Assembly: GCA_030704615.1 (NCBI GenBank)
Contig: CM060734.1
Location: forward strand, 496,001-560,000
DNA length: 64,000 nt
Reading direction: 5' to 3'
Source: Takakia lepidozioides
Taxonomy: Eukaryota > Streptophyta > Takakiopsida > Takakiales > Takakiaceae
A program made the position numbers and the translations under genes. The notes beneath the pieces are model-generated. The model ran no database searches, was not told where the DNA came from, and was given only the letters and a program-made list of their open reading frames with translations. Positions 53,752 through 64,000 of this stretch are shown in pieces (position 1 is the first letter of the stretch; each line of letters opens with the position of its first letter).

Positions 53752-54525
53752 TCAACTTCTCCTTTCTCTTACTCTTCCTTTTAGTTCTTGCTCTTCTTCT
53801 TCATCTGACTCATCCTCAGAGTCCTCATCATCTCTTTTCTCTCTCCTGAGCATTCCCAATTGCTCAATTCTGTTTGCAGTTTCAAATGCCTTCTCCACTG
53901 TATTATGGGGTAACATATCCACTTTCTTTTGCAACTCTGGTCTTAGTCCACTCACAAACCAAGTCTTCTGTAAACCGGGTGCTGGTACTGCAGCCAACTT
54001 TTTCATCATCAATTCCATCTTTTCCATTTACTCCTCAACAGTTTCATGCTTCTTTTGCTTTAACTGTTGTAAACTTCCATACACTTCATCTTCAATTTTA
54101 CTTGTCCTGAACCTATTTCGAAATGCTGTACTCAAGCCATTCCAGGTTATGAAATGATTATCAGGGAATCTTGCATACCATTCACTTGCTTTCTTGATGA
54201 GTGAACAAGGAAACAATCTCATCTTGGCATCATCGCCATTCTCATTGTTCACTATACACATGTGCTCAAATTGGCTAATGTGTACATCGGGATCCCTTTT
54301 TCCTGAATATATTGGAAAGGGTGGTTTTGCCCGTGTTGGTTGTAACGCCATCTGTGGCCCTACCTTCTGCCCACTGACAGGTGCTGGCACCCTTACTGGT
54401 GCTGGTCCTTCTGGACCTGTTGTTTTTGTGGTGGATCTTCCACCAAGTGGTGGCCCTTGAGCACTCCCTGCTTCTAGCCCCACTATATTCACAGTATTCC
54501 CAGCTTCAGTTGCACTACTTCCCAC
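53752..54525 (-). pseudogene. gag capsid core of element 2
   Basis: 54028-54525 encodes VHISQFEHMCIVNNENG, KKASEWYARFPDNHFITWNG and LKQKKHETVEE. A TAA replaces the TAT codon of element 1 before MEKMELMMKKL. 53752-54027 continues to LRPELQKKVDMLPHNTVEKA, the part that element 1 has lost by an 11-bp deletion, and ends in an acidic EDSEDESDEEEEQ stretch. Confidence 0.85.
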
Positions 54526-55182
54526 ACTCCCTGTCCCCCAGAGCCAGATCCAGGCCGCCCGCCTGATCCCCCTGAGCCGACACCTTCGTTGGCCTGTGAT
54601 CCAAGTGCTCCACTTGATCCAGGTCCAACGGGTTGGGATGTCCTGGTTGTAGTCTCAACCTCAGCTGTTGGGTCTACTTCCTCATATTCTTCCTCTTCCA
54701 ATTTCTTCTCTCTGTTTTCATCCTCCAAGTTCTGCCCTTGGGTTTCTTCTTCACTCATGTAACTCAACTGTAATGGTGTTGGAGAGTCTGAACTCTCCGT
54801 TGGCTCTGCCACATCCTCTTCTCCTTCTTCACCTTCTTCTTCAGAAACTGGAGTTCCTGCTTTTGGTGTTCCATGCCAACTCTTATCAAAGATTTTTGTC
54901 AAATCTTTTATCCAAGGATGTACCTCAGATCTTTCACCTCGTGATTGATCTTCTTCCTGTACCAATTCCCTTAATCTTTCTTGCAAAGAAACAGAAGGAG
55001 TGGCATCCAACTCTAGTTTCTTCCGGTATAGGTGATGTACTCTTTGATCTTAATGGTGTGAGAGGTCTAGATGATTCCCCTATGTCTATTCCTCTCTCCC
55101 AAAGATATGGATAATTAGCTTTCAGATAGCTTTCTCTTTTTGCTGAATATCTCTGGCGTCTAGCTTCTCTTTCATCACTCAT
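54489..55182 (-). pseudogene. gag N-terminal ORF of element 2
   Basis: Starts MSDEREARRQRYSAKRESYL at 55182; a frame change near IPEE (about 55010) separates 54934-55182 from 54489-55010 (SEVHPWIKDLTKIFDKSWHG, SEEETQGQNLEDENREKKLE, then Gly/Ser-rich PGSSGALGSQANEGVGSGG). The capsid core lies in the -1 frame relative to this ORF, with an overlap around 54489-54525. The same relation holds in element 1. Confidence 0.65.
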
Positions 55183-55203
55183 GTCCCATGTCTTTCATTT
55201 CTT

Positions 55204-55772
55204 TTAATGTGGCAATAACCATAACTCTCTTCTGTAATATCTCTCGTATATGCCTGGGTTTCTTTCAAGCTTCAATGCACCCTTGGCTATACTTGAAGTC
55301 TCCGTTACCATATAACCATATGGCAAACTTGGTGTGAGTTTGATCCACAAAATATCCTTTGGAATCCAATTCTTTACCAGTACAAGCTCTTCATGCATAT
55401 GAGTATAAACATTCACTTTTCTTTCCTCCCAGCCTTCAAACTCTACTCGCTTAATGGATAGCAATGCTATCACATAAACCAACGTTGGTAACCAACGTGC
55501 TCTTCCTCTACAGGCTACCTGATAAATCTTTATCACTCCTTTCTCCAGACCCCATTCCGGATCAGCATCATGCACTCGCTTAAGAATATTTTTTACAACC
55601 GTCTGGCAATTCCAAGAACCTTTGAAAGAATTGTTTGGACAATCTTTCTTCTTCTTTCCACACATGGAATTTGATTCACTTCAAATTCTTTAATGGTCCA
55701 ACCACCATGATCCCACCAGATGCTTGTCACATCTGGTTGTTCATGACTCAATTCCCCATTATGGTCGCCAAA
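55204..55772 (-). pseudogene. leader ORF of element 2 with primer-binding site
   Basis: Open piece 55204-55665 has RVHDADPEWGLEKGVIKIYQ, LPTLVYVIALLSIKRVEFEG, WEERKVNVYTHMHEEL and MVTETSSIAKGALKLERNPG. Upstream in another frame is IWWDHGGWTIKEFEVNQI, as in element 1. The primer-binding site TGGCGACCATAATGGGGA (minus strand, 55753-55770) lies two bases inside the LTR. The product is unrecognised. Confidence 0.55.
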
Positions 55773-56801
55773 TGTCGCGCTGCTTTAACTCACCCATCCC
55801 TTCGCTATCCGAGGCGGAAACTCCAAGATAGAAGAGTTGGAAATCTCTAAGTACTCAGCCCGCGCAGAACAATCAGTCATGACCTACAGCTAGTGTATCA
55901 CGGGGGTGTTTCCTATTTGTTTTCCTTTTGGCATTCATGTTAGCTACCTTACCATTGATAATTAAGTATCAGTTTGCTTTATCAATCTATTGGATTCCAT
56001 CAACTCATCCATTCATTCCACAGCTTCACTCAAATCTCTCTACACAGTGTGATTGTATCGTATAAGTATCCGATTAGGATTTATCAGGTATCAGGCCGAA
56101 GCCATTGTGTCTCTAATCTGCTCTACTATATCACTACCAGCTTTGCATATAACGAGCATCTACTAATCCTCTTTCCTCCTTCACCGCGCTCTCCATCTTG
56201 GCTTCCGATCTCCTCCCATGCATGACCCCGAAGTCCTCCCCCTTCCGTGCTTCCCAGAATCCCCCTATTCCATCCTTGCTTCTCCCTTTTTCTTCCTACC
56301 CGTGGCTCTAACCGTTTTCCTCACTAACCGTCGTCCGTGAACTAACATGTTCCATTTGCAGGTGTTGTTCCCCACAGTCGTTCCCTGTCCTGCTCTCCAT
56401 TCCCTATGGTCGTGACAGTTGTGTCAAGCTGTGACTGGCTGTGTGAAACTGTGACGGGCTGTGACTGGCTGTGCGACTGTGACGGGCTGTGTCGGCTGTG
56501 TCGGCTGTTATGGCGGTCTGTGTTGGCTGTGTCGGCTGTGACGACTGTGACGGGCTGGTGGGCTGTGTCGGCTGTGACAGGCTGTGTTGGCTGTGTCGGC
56601 TGTGTCGGCTGTGACGGTCTGTGTTGGCTGTGTGGGCTGTGACGACTGTGATGGCTGTGTGGGCTGTGACGGGCTGTGTAACCCCCCTCTACAGTGTGTT
56701 GCTGTCACCCCTAAGGCTCCTGTTGGTCTCAGTTTGTGCAAAAATTAAGGGTACCCTACAGATCCCGTATAAGTGTCTAAGTCCCAGACAGTCCTCTAAC
56801 A
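55773..56801 (-). repeat. 5' LTR of element 2
   Basis: 1,029 bp, matching 43547-44500. It is 75 bp longer, mainly through additional GTGACTGGCTGTG-type units near 56405-56490. The right border is fixed by ATAAC at 56802-56806. Confidence 0.92.
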
Positions 56802-56806
56802 ATAAC

Positions 56807-57666
56807 CAGGGGACCTATTTCCGTGGGAACGAGTGTAAATGTAATGCGTACCTGGATGTGAAGTTGGATGAACGTTGGATGAATGATGGGTGGATGAAAA
56901 ATATTGGATGGATGTTGGATGGATGAGAAATATTTGATGGATGGTGGATGGATGTTTTGTTTGTTTACATGCATGATGGCTGAGTGTGGGGTGAATGATG
57001 GATGATATATGCTGGAACACTGGATGAATGACGGAGTGTCAAACTTGGAATGGTTGAATTTCGGACGGTTGATGGATGGACTTATGTTTTGGATGCAAGC
57101 ACAATATACGTACGTATATGTAAAGTCTGGAAGTATTGTGGACCCACCGAGATTGTATGAATGGACTTGGAAGTGTAGATGAAAAAATTTATGTCCAGAA
57201 AAATGTCTTATGTAGACACTGTTGGAAAGGGAGGCATGCATTTGAAGGAAGAGAAGCAATCTCCCCACATTTGATTCCCCGGATACTCCCAAATAGGTGG
57301 ATCCAATCGGAAAATGTCTATGCACTAGAACTTGCGGTAGCACCGGACTCCGACGCACAAATGTCCATAAGATCCTAGCCCTGCTGTCCACATTTTCCAC
57401 ACGATTGAAGCAAACTAGAGGGGGGGAGTCGCATAGAGAGAACTTCCTAGCGGCAGCCTCCGCATAGCATGGCAACCGCAGGGGGGCAGTTGGGCTCGGG
57501 AAAATTTCCGGGTTAGCATAGAATGGGATGCTTCTCCTTGTTGTTGGTGTCCTGCAAAAATTCCCGAAGTTGCAAGCCCATAAGCTGAAAGACACGACCG
57601 CGCTTGTGACAAAAATGAAGGTCAAATAAATGAAAAACCCAACATGTCATCCAAAACAAACCGGAC
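56807..57666. other. GGATG-rich minisatellite and flanking sequence, no gene
   Basis: At 56866-57010 the words TTGGATGGATG, GATGAATGATGG and GGATGAAAAAT recur about fifteen times. On the minus strand this reads as a His/Pro/Ser/Ile-rich frame that is not a gene. The rest has no recognised coding sequence. Confidence 0.6.
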
Positions 57667-59418
57667 TTACGTACACTCAAAGTCGGAGTCCACGTCGAGG
57701 TCTTCATCTGGAAGTTCCCGTTCGTCGAAAACTGGTTCCTTGTGTGGGGCCGATCCCGAGCCGGAGGTGAGTTGTTGAATCTCGCACGAAAACAGCTCCG
57801 CATCCCCCTCCATGCCGAAGAAGTGTCTACCGGCGCTCTTACAAGCATGGAAAGTTGCACCTGCAAATACACAGAACGAATGGTCAAAAAACCCAGAATC
57901 ATTACAAAATTCAAGATTATCGACACGTTAGAGCAGGAGACTTGGCAGGGTGAACCTGTTCCCAAAGACAAGTCCACCACCCGCCCCCCATGCCGGCTGC
58001 AAGTCTCCACCAGATCTGGCATGAATGCTGGAGATTTCTTCTCCGAGCACCTCTCCAAGGGACACCATTCGTCCTTTTGATGGTCCGCCCGGAGTCCACG
58101 TAATTGTAGAGGACATCGTCCCCCACAGGCTCGCAGGTGGGGTCGATCTGTGCTGCAAGGTCTCTCAACTGGAACTCCGCAATACCTGGAGGGAGGGTGT
58201 CCTTTCGCATCCTCACCAAACATAAAGCCTCGAACACCCGAGTCTGCCTTGCCCCCCCAAAACATTCAGTTCACGATCATGCATAATGAACTGAACAGAA
58301 TGAAATTAGCAGAAGAGACAGTCCACCATCCTGAACTCACCCTCTGTCCTGGAAACTCTCCCTTGGTAAGTGGAAGAGTGTTGATACACGTCCATGTTTT
58401 GATGACCTTAAAGCCGGAAATGTAACTAAAAAGAAGAAGTGCTCCTACATCGGACAAAAATTTGTTGCTGAAGGAAAAAACCCACTGCCAGAAAAGGGCA
58501 TCTGACTTGTTCCACGATGGTGTTGTGTTCGATGGGAGGACATCCGGCACAGGCAGACCATCTGGAATGTCCAGGACCACCAGGTCTGTTGCATATGCTT
58601 GCTGGCTTCCATTCACCCATTCAGGTCTTTTGGTGACCTGTTCCACTTAAAAAAACAGTGGACTAGTTAGGAGCAGAACACAATGTTGAACAAAGTAAAA
58701 AACACACCAGGCAAAGTTTTGTGTGGGCACCTTTGTGAGGAAAGAAATTAGGATGTCCCAAGTCTTCGATCTCTCTCCTTTGAATGTGGATTTTATGGAT
58801 TCCATCATTGCCAAGAAACTCTCGTTAATCACCTCATTTTCATACTGACCCAACACCCGTGAAGGGTGCTCTCTGGCCTCGTAAGATTGTTCTTTAGTTT
58901 TAGGAGTTCTCCTGTCCTTGCGAGTTGGAGAGGGTTGATGCTCTGTGGTGTCCTGCACAACCTGATCCTGCCCAGCCACAATCTTCCCCTTACCCTTCCC
59001 ATCACCTGCGCCCTTCCCTTTCCGTTTGGGAGTGCTACTTTTCTCCGCTCCTTTGCTGCGAGGGCTTGAATTATTCTCTCCTGAATTTCCTTGTCACTAA
59101 GTGGTGCAAGAGCAGCTGCATTGTCATTGAAGTTGCGCATGACCACCTCCTCGAACGGTGTGTCCTATTTGGGCAAGTCCAGGTACCAGCCACAATCTCT
59201 GAAGTACGCCCTGCCCGAGTCCTTCGCGATTCCAGCAGTGTACATTGTCTTGTCCTTAGTGGGGTCCGCCCACATGAAAATGAAATCCGGTTCATCACTG
59301 AGGTACTTGTCGAGAATGAGGACATGGTAAATGTACCCGGAAAACACACCCAAATGATCAATTTAGTGAAGGCCAATGTCCAGCAGAATCATAGAAGCTG
59401 GAAAAAGATAGTACCTCG

Positions 59419-59867
59419 AACAACCTTGCGTTGACGCAAGGTTGTTTGAGGCATCCCAACAAATTGCCGATACTAGAAATGATATCTCGAAATTGGTCTA
59501 TTACGAGCAAAGGATAGCATTGCGTCAAAGCAAGGATGTACATTGCTCTGAAGTTTAACTTAAATCTGCAGGTAGAATCAAGTCTCAAACAACCTTGCGT
59601 TAACGCAAGGTTGAAATGAGTCTGTTAAATGACAATTTATAAGCAGAATTTGAAACAAAGAGACTGCGGACAAGAAGAGAATGAACGGAAAATGTACCTC
59701 TAAGTGCAATGAAATTTCGGAAAATACTGTTCTGCAGGACCTACATTTAACCTTGCGTCAACGCAAGGTTGGAACAAGCCTGGAGAAGCACCATACTACC
59801 AAACAAAAATCTGTGAAAGAAGTGCAAAACTACCAGCCCGATTCAACCTTGAGTTGACGCAAGGTTA
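59419..59867. repeat. palindrome family, first cluster (4 copies)
   Basis: The unit is arm CAACCTTGCGT, two central bases, arm ACGCAAGGTTG (24 bp). Copies are at 59421-59444 (centre TG), 59590-59613 (TA), 59749-59770 (CA, ends trimmed) and 59844-59867 (one arm mismatch). All four lie in one intron-like gap (about 59377-59980) of the decayed minus-strand gene. Confidence 0.92.
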
Positions 59868-61849
59868 AATTGCGTCTGGAAAGGAACGGTAGACGATCAG
59901 TGTAGCCTCACATTGGCAGTCCCAAACCATGCCAATGAGGAAAAACGAAACGAAGAAAAGAAACAATGAAGATACATGATACCTGTACAAGACTCGCTTC
60001 ATAGCTTGCTCGCTATTGTACTGATTCTTGAAATCATTCGACCTGGAAATGCCTTTGTCTCTTTCAAACTCCCTGAAGAAACAGTTGTTCCATATTGCAC
60101 CTTTCCATCTCCGAATGTATTGCTCAAGAGAGATTCTTGGTGTTGTCATTGTGATTTTGTAGTCAGTCAATGACTCTCCCAGTGCTGAAATAGCACGTCT
60201 TTCCAGCTGTTCCAACAAGGCAAATGTGAGGCTATGGAGCTATGCAACACGGAATTACGAAAAAATGGAGACTGCAAGAATGAATTGGTGCATTCTCTCA
60301 CCTGGCTCCAGAATGTAGCTTTGTGAAGCCACTGGTCGAAGGAGTGGTCGCTCACCACTTTTACCACATTGGTTTTGGGGTCTTTCTCTGTTCTTGGAAA
60401 CCCATACGTGTCCTTCACCAGAGGATCCGAGTTCCAAATCTCCAACCATCTGATTTTGGTTGCAGTGTCCACCATTGAAATGGACAGGCGATGCAATTTC
60501 TCTTGTGTCATTTCGGGTTTAGTTCCGTACTTGTCGTAATGCACTTTCACCTACTCCAGGAACTCTGAGCCGAGACCGGGATCTGCAATATGGATTTGTT
60601 TGTCAAACGCACTCAGCAGGTTCTTCCTGTGGTTATCCATCTCAAACCGGATTGCCTCCGCCACCCCAACAGCAGACCTCTCCTCCTCTGCGTGAGTGGC
60701 GTAGTATTCGGCCTTCGCCTTCAAGCCTGTCTCCGCTATCTCTTGCTGCAAACAATCCAACATATAAAATACTTCAGTTCACAGCCAATGAAAATAGGTA
60801 ACAGACAACTCTGAATTTCAATTCGGTTTAAGTTTCTTTACCGGGTACATGTAGTCAAGAAATGCCTCTCTTGTCAGGCTATACCAGGTGACGAGCTTCT
60901 TCTCCCTGCATCTCTTCATTTGACTTGGACTCAACACGTTCGCAAACGATTCCAGTGGCATCATACCGATCTTCTGGACCTGGAAAAGGGTGTGGCAGAG
61001 GTTGGTTGTTACGTGGGAGGTTTCGTTTGACCTGCATTGAGCAGTCACTTTTCCAATTAAGAACAAAACAACCACAAACAGAGCAATGCAATCAAATAAT
61101 GCACAAGAATTTTGACAGACTTGTTGATGTCGTGCATGGCAGTGAGCAGCTGTGTGACTCGTCCTTTGTGATCTTGAACCATAGAATGAATGCTCCAGTG
61201 CCAGTCCTTTTTGTCAGAGTGCAATTCCAATATGTAGTCCATCTAGGCAAGCAACCGGTGATTACCATCCCACACAAAAAACATCTTCCCCATGAAAACT
61301 TTCGTGGAAGCCTTCTTGGATAGTTTGGCCTCGAACTCCCTGTTAACTTCACGCCAACACGCATCCCAACCTTCCTCTATCTCTTCTGATACAGGGCACT
61401 CTTCGCCCTTTGTGTCAGTTGTGGAAACATAAAACACCGTAGAACCCTTCACATACCCATGCACAAAATCATTTTTAAGTTTCCTTATGTCGTTTTCTAA
61501 GTGCTGGCCGGACAGCGGGCATCGATATCATTCTGCACAGTGGGATAAGGATGTCTCCACCAGGAATTTCCATGGACAGGATGACCTTCGAAGAGTTCAC
61601 CTTCTGTCCCCCGATAACAGCCTCTGCTCTGTTTGCGTAATGCTCGTCATCGCCTTCTTCATCATCTTCATCGTCTGCCTCTCCTCCGTCTCTGGCAGGT
61701 TCTTTCCTTTTCCTTTTCCTCTGTAAGAAAAGGGAAGATCAATCAGTCATTCTGTCTGGTATTGAACATAATTGCAGATAAACATGCAGTTGTATGGCCC
61801 TAAACAACCTTGGGACAAGTGAAAATGACTCTTCATTTGTAGCCCCAAT

Positions 61850-62555
61850 CAACCTTGCGTTAACGCAAGGTTGTTTGTGGGGATTCCAACAATGGGAAAG
61901 GAGATAAATACAGACTTCGCCAGGACTCAGGACAAAGAACAGCAGCCCAAATCAACCTTGCGTTGACGCAAGGTTGTTTCATGGGGCATACAAACTGTGG
62001 GATTAAAGGAGAAAGCAAACATTGGCAAGACTCTCAAACTACCTTGCGTCAACGCAAGGTTGTTTGATGAGCTTTAGCAGTTCCAGAATCCATGCAGACG
62101 GACACTTGAGGTTGTTTCTTGGGCTGGCAATTTTCGGAGTGAAGGAAAAACGAGCCATTGGTTGTGCTCTCAAACAACCTTGCGTCAACGCAAGGTTGTT
62201 TGATGAGCTTCAACCTTTCGAAAAAACTCTTCAGAAGGACACAGGCTTGCAACCCGAACCAACCTTGCGTTGACGCAAGGTTGATTGTGGGATTTGCAAC
62301 GGTGGGAAAACAGATAATGAATGGCCGAAGCAGACATGGACGATACATTTGAAACAACCTTGCGTCAACGCAAGGTTGTTTTGTGGCATTCAAAGGGCAA
62401 TGTTTTTCTCAATTGTCTGTGTCTGTAACCTGAATCAACCTTGCGTTGACGCAAGGTTGATTCAGGTTGTCTTCACAGAATCATGTTCTTGTCAATCAGT
62501 CTATATTCGAGCATTCCAGCAACCAGCAAATCGACCTTGCGTTGACGAAAGGTTT
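61850..62555. repeat. palindrome family, second cluster (8 copies)
   Basis: The same 11-2-11 unit lies at 61850-61873 (TA), 61953-61976 (TG), 62039-62062 (CA, one mismatch), 62175-62198 (CA), 62260-62283 (TG), 62355-62378 (CA), 62436-62459 (TG) and 62532-62555 (decayed). Spacing is 80-140 bases. The copy at 62436 is extended by flanking complementarity to a 38-bp stem (62429-62466, ends CCTGAAT/ATTCAGG). A half copy lies at 61803. All fall in one intron-like gap of the decayed gene. Confidence 0.94.
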
Positions 62556-63136
62556 TATTGCTATCTACCAGACAGACTAAAACTTAGCTGTGGCAACTGG
62601 TACGTCATACATACCTCTGCTTGCTTCTTTGCAGCGCTCGAAGACACACCTCCCGTCTGACTCGTCTCCTTCAATTCGTGTGGTAGGATCGGTCCCAGAA
62701 GATCAGGCTGGTGGGTGACAAAACCACGAACTTCAAGCTCCGTTGTCTCTTCCATTACGCGAACCATCGGGGACTGTTGTCTGAGTCCTGCCCAGGGTTC
62801 CTCCTCTCCACCCTCAAAAGACTGAAGCTCGTTGGGCTCCTTCTATACGGCGGCTAAACCCTCTGGAGACTGCCGCACAACAGCTCCTCCGGCCTCTCTC
62901 TCTTCAGCCTCAGCCTCCCCCTCTCCTCCGGCCTGTCCCACCCCGGTGTCCTCTCCCAACATGAGTTCCCTTCGGATCTTCTTCATTCTCTCCTTTGCCC
63001 GCAACCTTTGTTTGCTAGATGTGAAGTACAGAGTTTGGCGACGCCTTCTCCTAGCTCGAGAGGGAGTCTCACTATCGTCATGATCTAGGATTGCAGAGAG
63101 GGAGAGAAATAGTGGTGCGAGAAAGACGAAAATCAC

Positions 63137-64000
63137 TTGCCTCTCCCCCTCCCCTACTGCGCCAAGATGTCATCTTCATGGAGAAGCGGCATGGTTGTGT
63201 GGAGTATCTGCATGCAAGACACGTCGTCCCTGTACGGTCAAGAGTCGAGCTAAAATAAGGTTATTTTAGAATAGAAGTACGGTCCTGGGAAATTTTTGGT
63301 TGTCGCTTCGGTGGTGGTGGCTTCTCCATGTCATTTGCTCATTCAAAACAAATGAATGAAAACAAGTAGAGCAATCTCATCCGACCTGCTTTTCATCTCT
63401 ACTTATGACACATCACATCTTAAGATAGAATGAACGGGTGGCTGGACAGCTGGTGTCTGAAGAAAACCGTTGGATACAAGCAGTTATTGATTACATAAGA
63501 TGCCTTGTAAGATGTGTAATGTGGATGGATGAGGATAGATGGCCTGGTGCAAATTGCAATGAAACTGCTCATCCACCTTGCCGTACATCGGCACTAACGT
63601 TCCAGTATGGGCGCGTCGATCATGTTGTTTGATGCTATCCCCAGACGTACGGCTCGTTGCTCCAGTGTTGGCACACTTTGTTGGACACTGTTCCCGTACT
63701 CTTCTCTGCTTTACGAATGGCTCTCACAAAAGACTTGGTAAAATTCTAATGTCCTTACAAATCTCTCCCCCTCACCAAAGTGCCAAATGCCAATGGGATG
63801 GCAACCGTTGGAGAGGATGTCCTCTGTAGAAGCTTGGATCTGCAAGTTGGAACTGTGCATGTGGAGAAAGAAGTGCATGACTCCGCCGGTAGAGTCGACA
63901 GCATGATGATTCTGGAGCCATTTGTGTGCGAGGACCGTGTTAGACAATGGAGAGTTCCAGCAGGCACTTACCGCGTGCATGGGGATCAGCGACGTTTGTC
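63137..64000. other. no gene recognised
   Basis: A minus-strand frame at 63711-63980 has somewhat protein-like sequence (HKWLQNHHAVDSTGGVMHFF, NGCHPIGIWHFGEGERFV), but I cannot identify it, and it may continue beyond the window. The remaining ORFs are short and featureless. Confidence 0.35.

Larger units (their letters stand above)
43547..56801 (-). mobile_element. element 2: complete Ty3/gypsy LTR retrotransposon, same family as element 1
   Basis: 13,255 bp, LTRs TG...CA, with target-site duplication ATAAC at 43542-43546 and 56802-56806. The gene order matches element 1: leader ORF, gag, knuckles/protease, RT-RNase H-integrase, minisatellite, extra ORF. LTRs differ by about 1% outside the minisatellite by eye, so it appears younger than element 1, and its pol frames are more nearly intact (RT and RNase H/integrase in long pieces). 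It still has several stops and frame changes. Confidence 0.94.
57667..63136 (-). pseudogene. decayed multi-exon gene of unknown family with a DGNHR motif
   Basis: Minus-strand exon-like blocks with GT-AG borders: about 63136-62613 (Arg-rich, then LEVRGFVTHQPDLLGPIL); 61724-61120 (MEIPGGDILIPLCRMISMPA, KVFMGKMFFVWDGNHRLLA, TAG, MDYILELHSDKKDWHW); about 61031-60840 (KIGMMPLESFANVLSPSQMK); 60750-60302 (TAG before VKVHYDKYG, then HSFDQWLHKATFWSQ); 60218-59980 (LEQYIRRWKGAIWNNCFFRE); about 59350-58730 (YIYHVLILDKYLSDEPDFIF, TAG, later NESFLAMMESIKSTFKGERS); 58646-58330 (WNKSDALFWQWVFSF, LLLFSYISGFKVIKTWTC); 58240-57930; and 57860-57667 (CKSAGRHFFGMEGDAELFSC ... TAA). GNHR with a nearby Trp recalls ParB-like folds, which is speculative. 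Amber stops and frame changes show decay. Confidence 0.5.

Noticed and set aside
56796-57625. 282-codon minus-strand ORF rich in His, Pro, Ser and Ile
   Set aside because: Its first part is the GGATG minisatellite read in frame, and the rest shows no domain.
62049-62660. ORFs with repeated QPCVDARLF and NLASTQG peptides
   Set aside because: These peptides are translations of the intronic palindromes in different frames, not a protein repeat.

Overview
The window is nuclear DNA of a streptophyte: a green plant or a close algal relative, with a charophyte- or bryophyte-like large genome as my best guess. The evidence is an intact group IId WRKY transcription-factor gene with canonical GT-AG introns, a plant-type NPF (NRT1/PTR) transporter pseudogene, and plant-style Ty3/gypsy and LINE retroelements. 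Nothing bacterial (operons, ribosome binding sites, CRISPR) is present. The species cannot be named from the sequence alone.

Layout. 1-2691: a GC-rich promoter-like block with a TATA box, then a broken protein-kinase-like gene. 2692-15828: a complete Ty3/gypsy LTR retrotransposon (element 1, minus strand) inserted into that kinase-like gene, with a CTCCA target-site duplication. 15834-19849: no recognised gene. 19850-21790: a decayed gag/protease fragment of another retroelement. 22086-23063: a broken NPF transporter. 23598-31445: a WRKY IId gene on the minus strand. Its four exons join in frame to 399 codons plus stop, and its 5.7 kb second intron carries a decayed LINE in the same orientation. 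A cluster of three W-boxes lies just upstream of the gene. 31.9-33.8 kb: a possible tRNA-derived SINE and GTGTAAC repeats. 33.8-39.3 kb: a decayed multi-exon plus-strand gene of unknown family, in a field strongly enriched for the hexamer CAGACC/GGTCTG. 39.5-42.3 kb: a 3'-truncated Ty3/gypsy element (element 3, minus). 43547-56801: a second complete copy of the element-1 family (element 2, minus, duplication ATAAC). 57667-63136: a decayed multi-exon minus-strand gene of unknown family, two of whose introns hold twelve copies of a 24-bp near-perfect palindrome.

Elements 1 and 2 share an unusual plan. In coding order this is LTR, primer-binding site, leader ORF, gag, zinc knuckles and protease, RT-RNase H-integrase, a GGCTGTG-type minisatellite, a 1,250-codon extra ORF with coiled coils and a basic tail, polypurine tract, LTR. 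The pair allows direct comparison, and many in-frame stops turn out to be CAG to TAG changes. That pattern suits decay by deamination at methylated CHG sites. The only gene I can read as fully intact is the WRKY gene.
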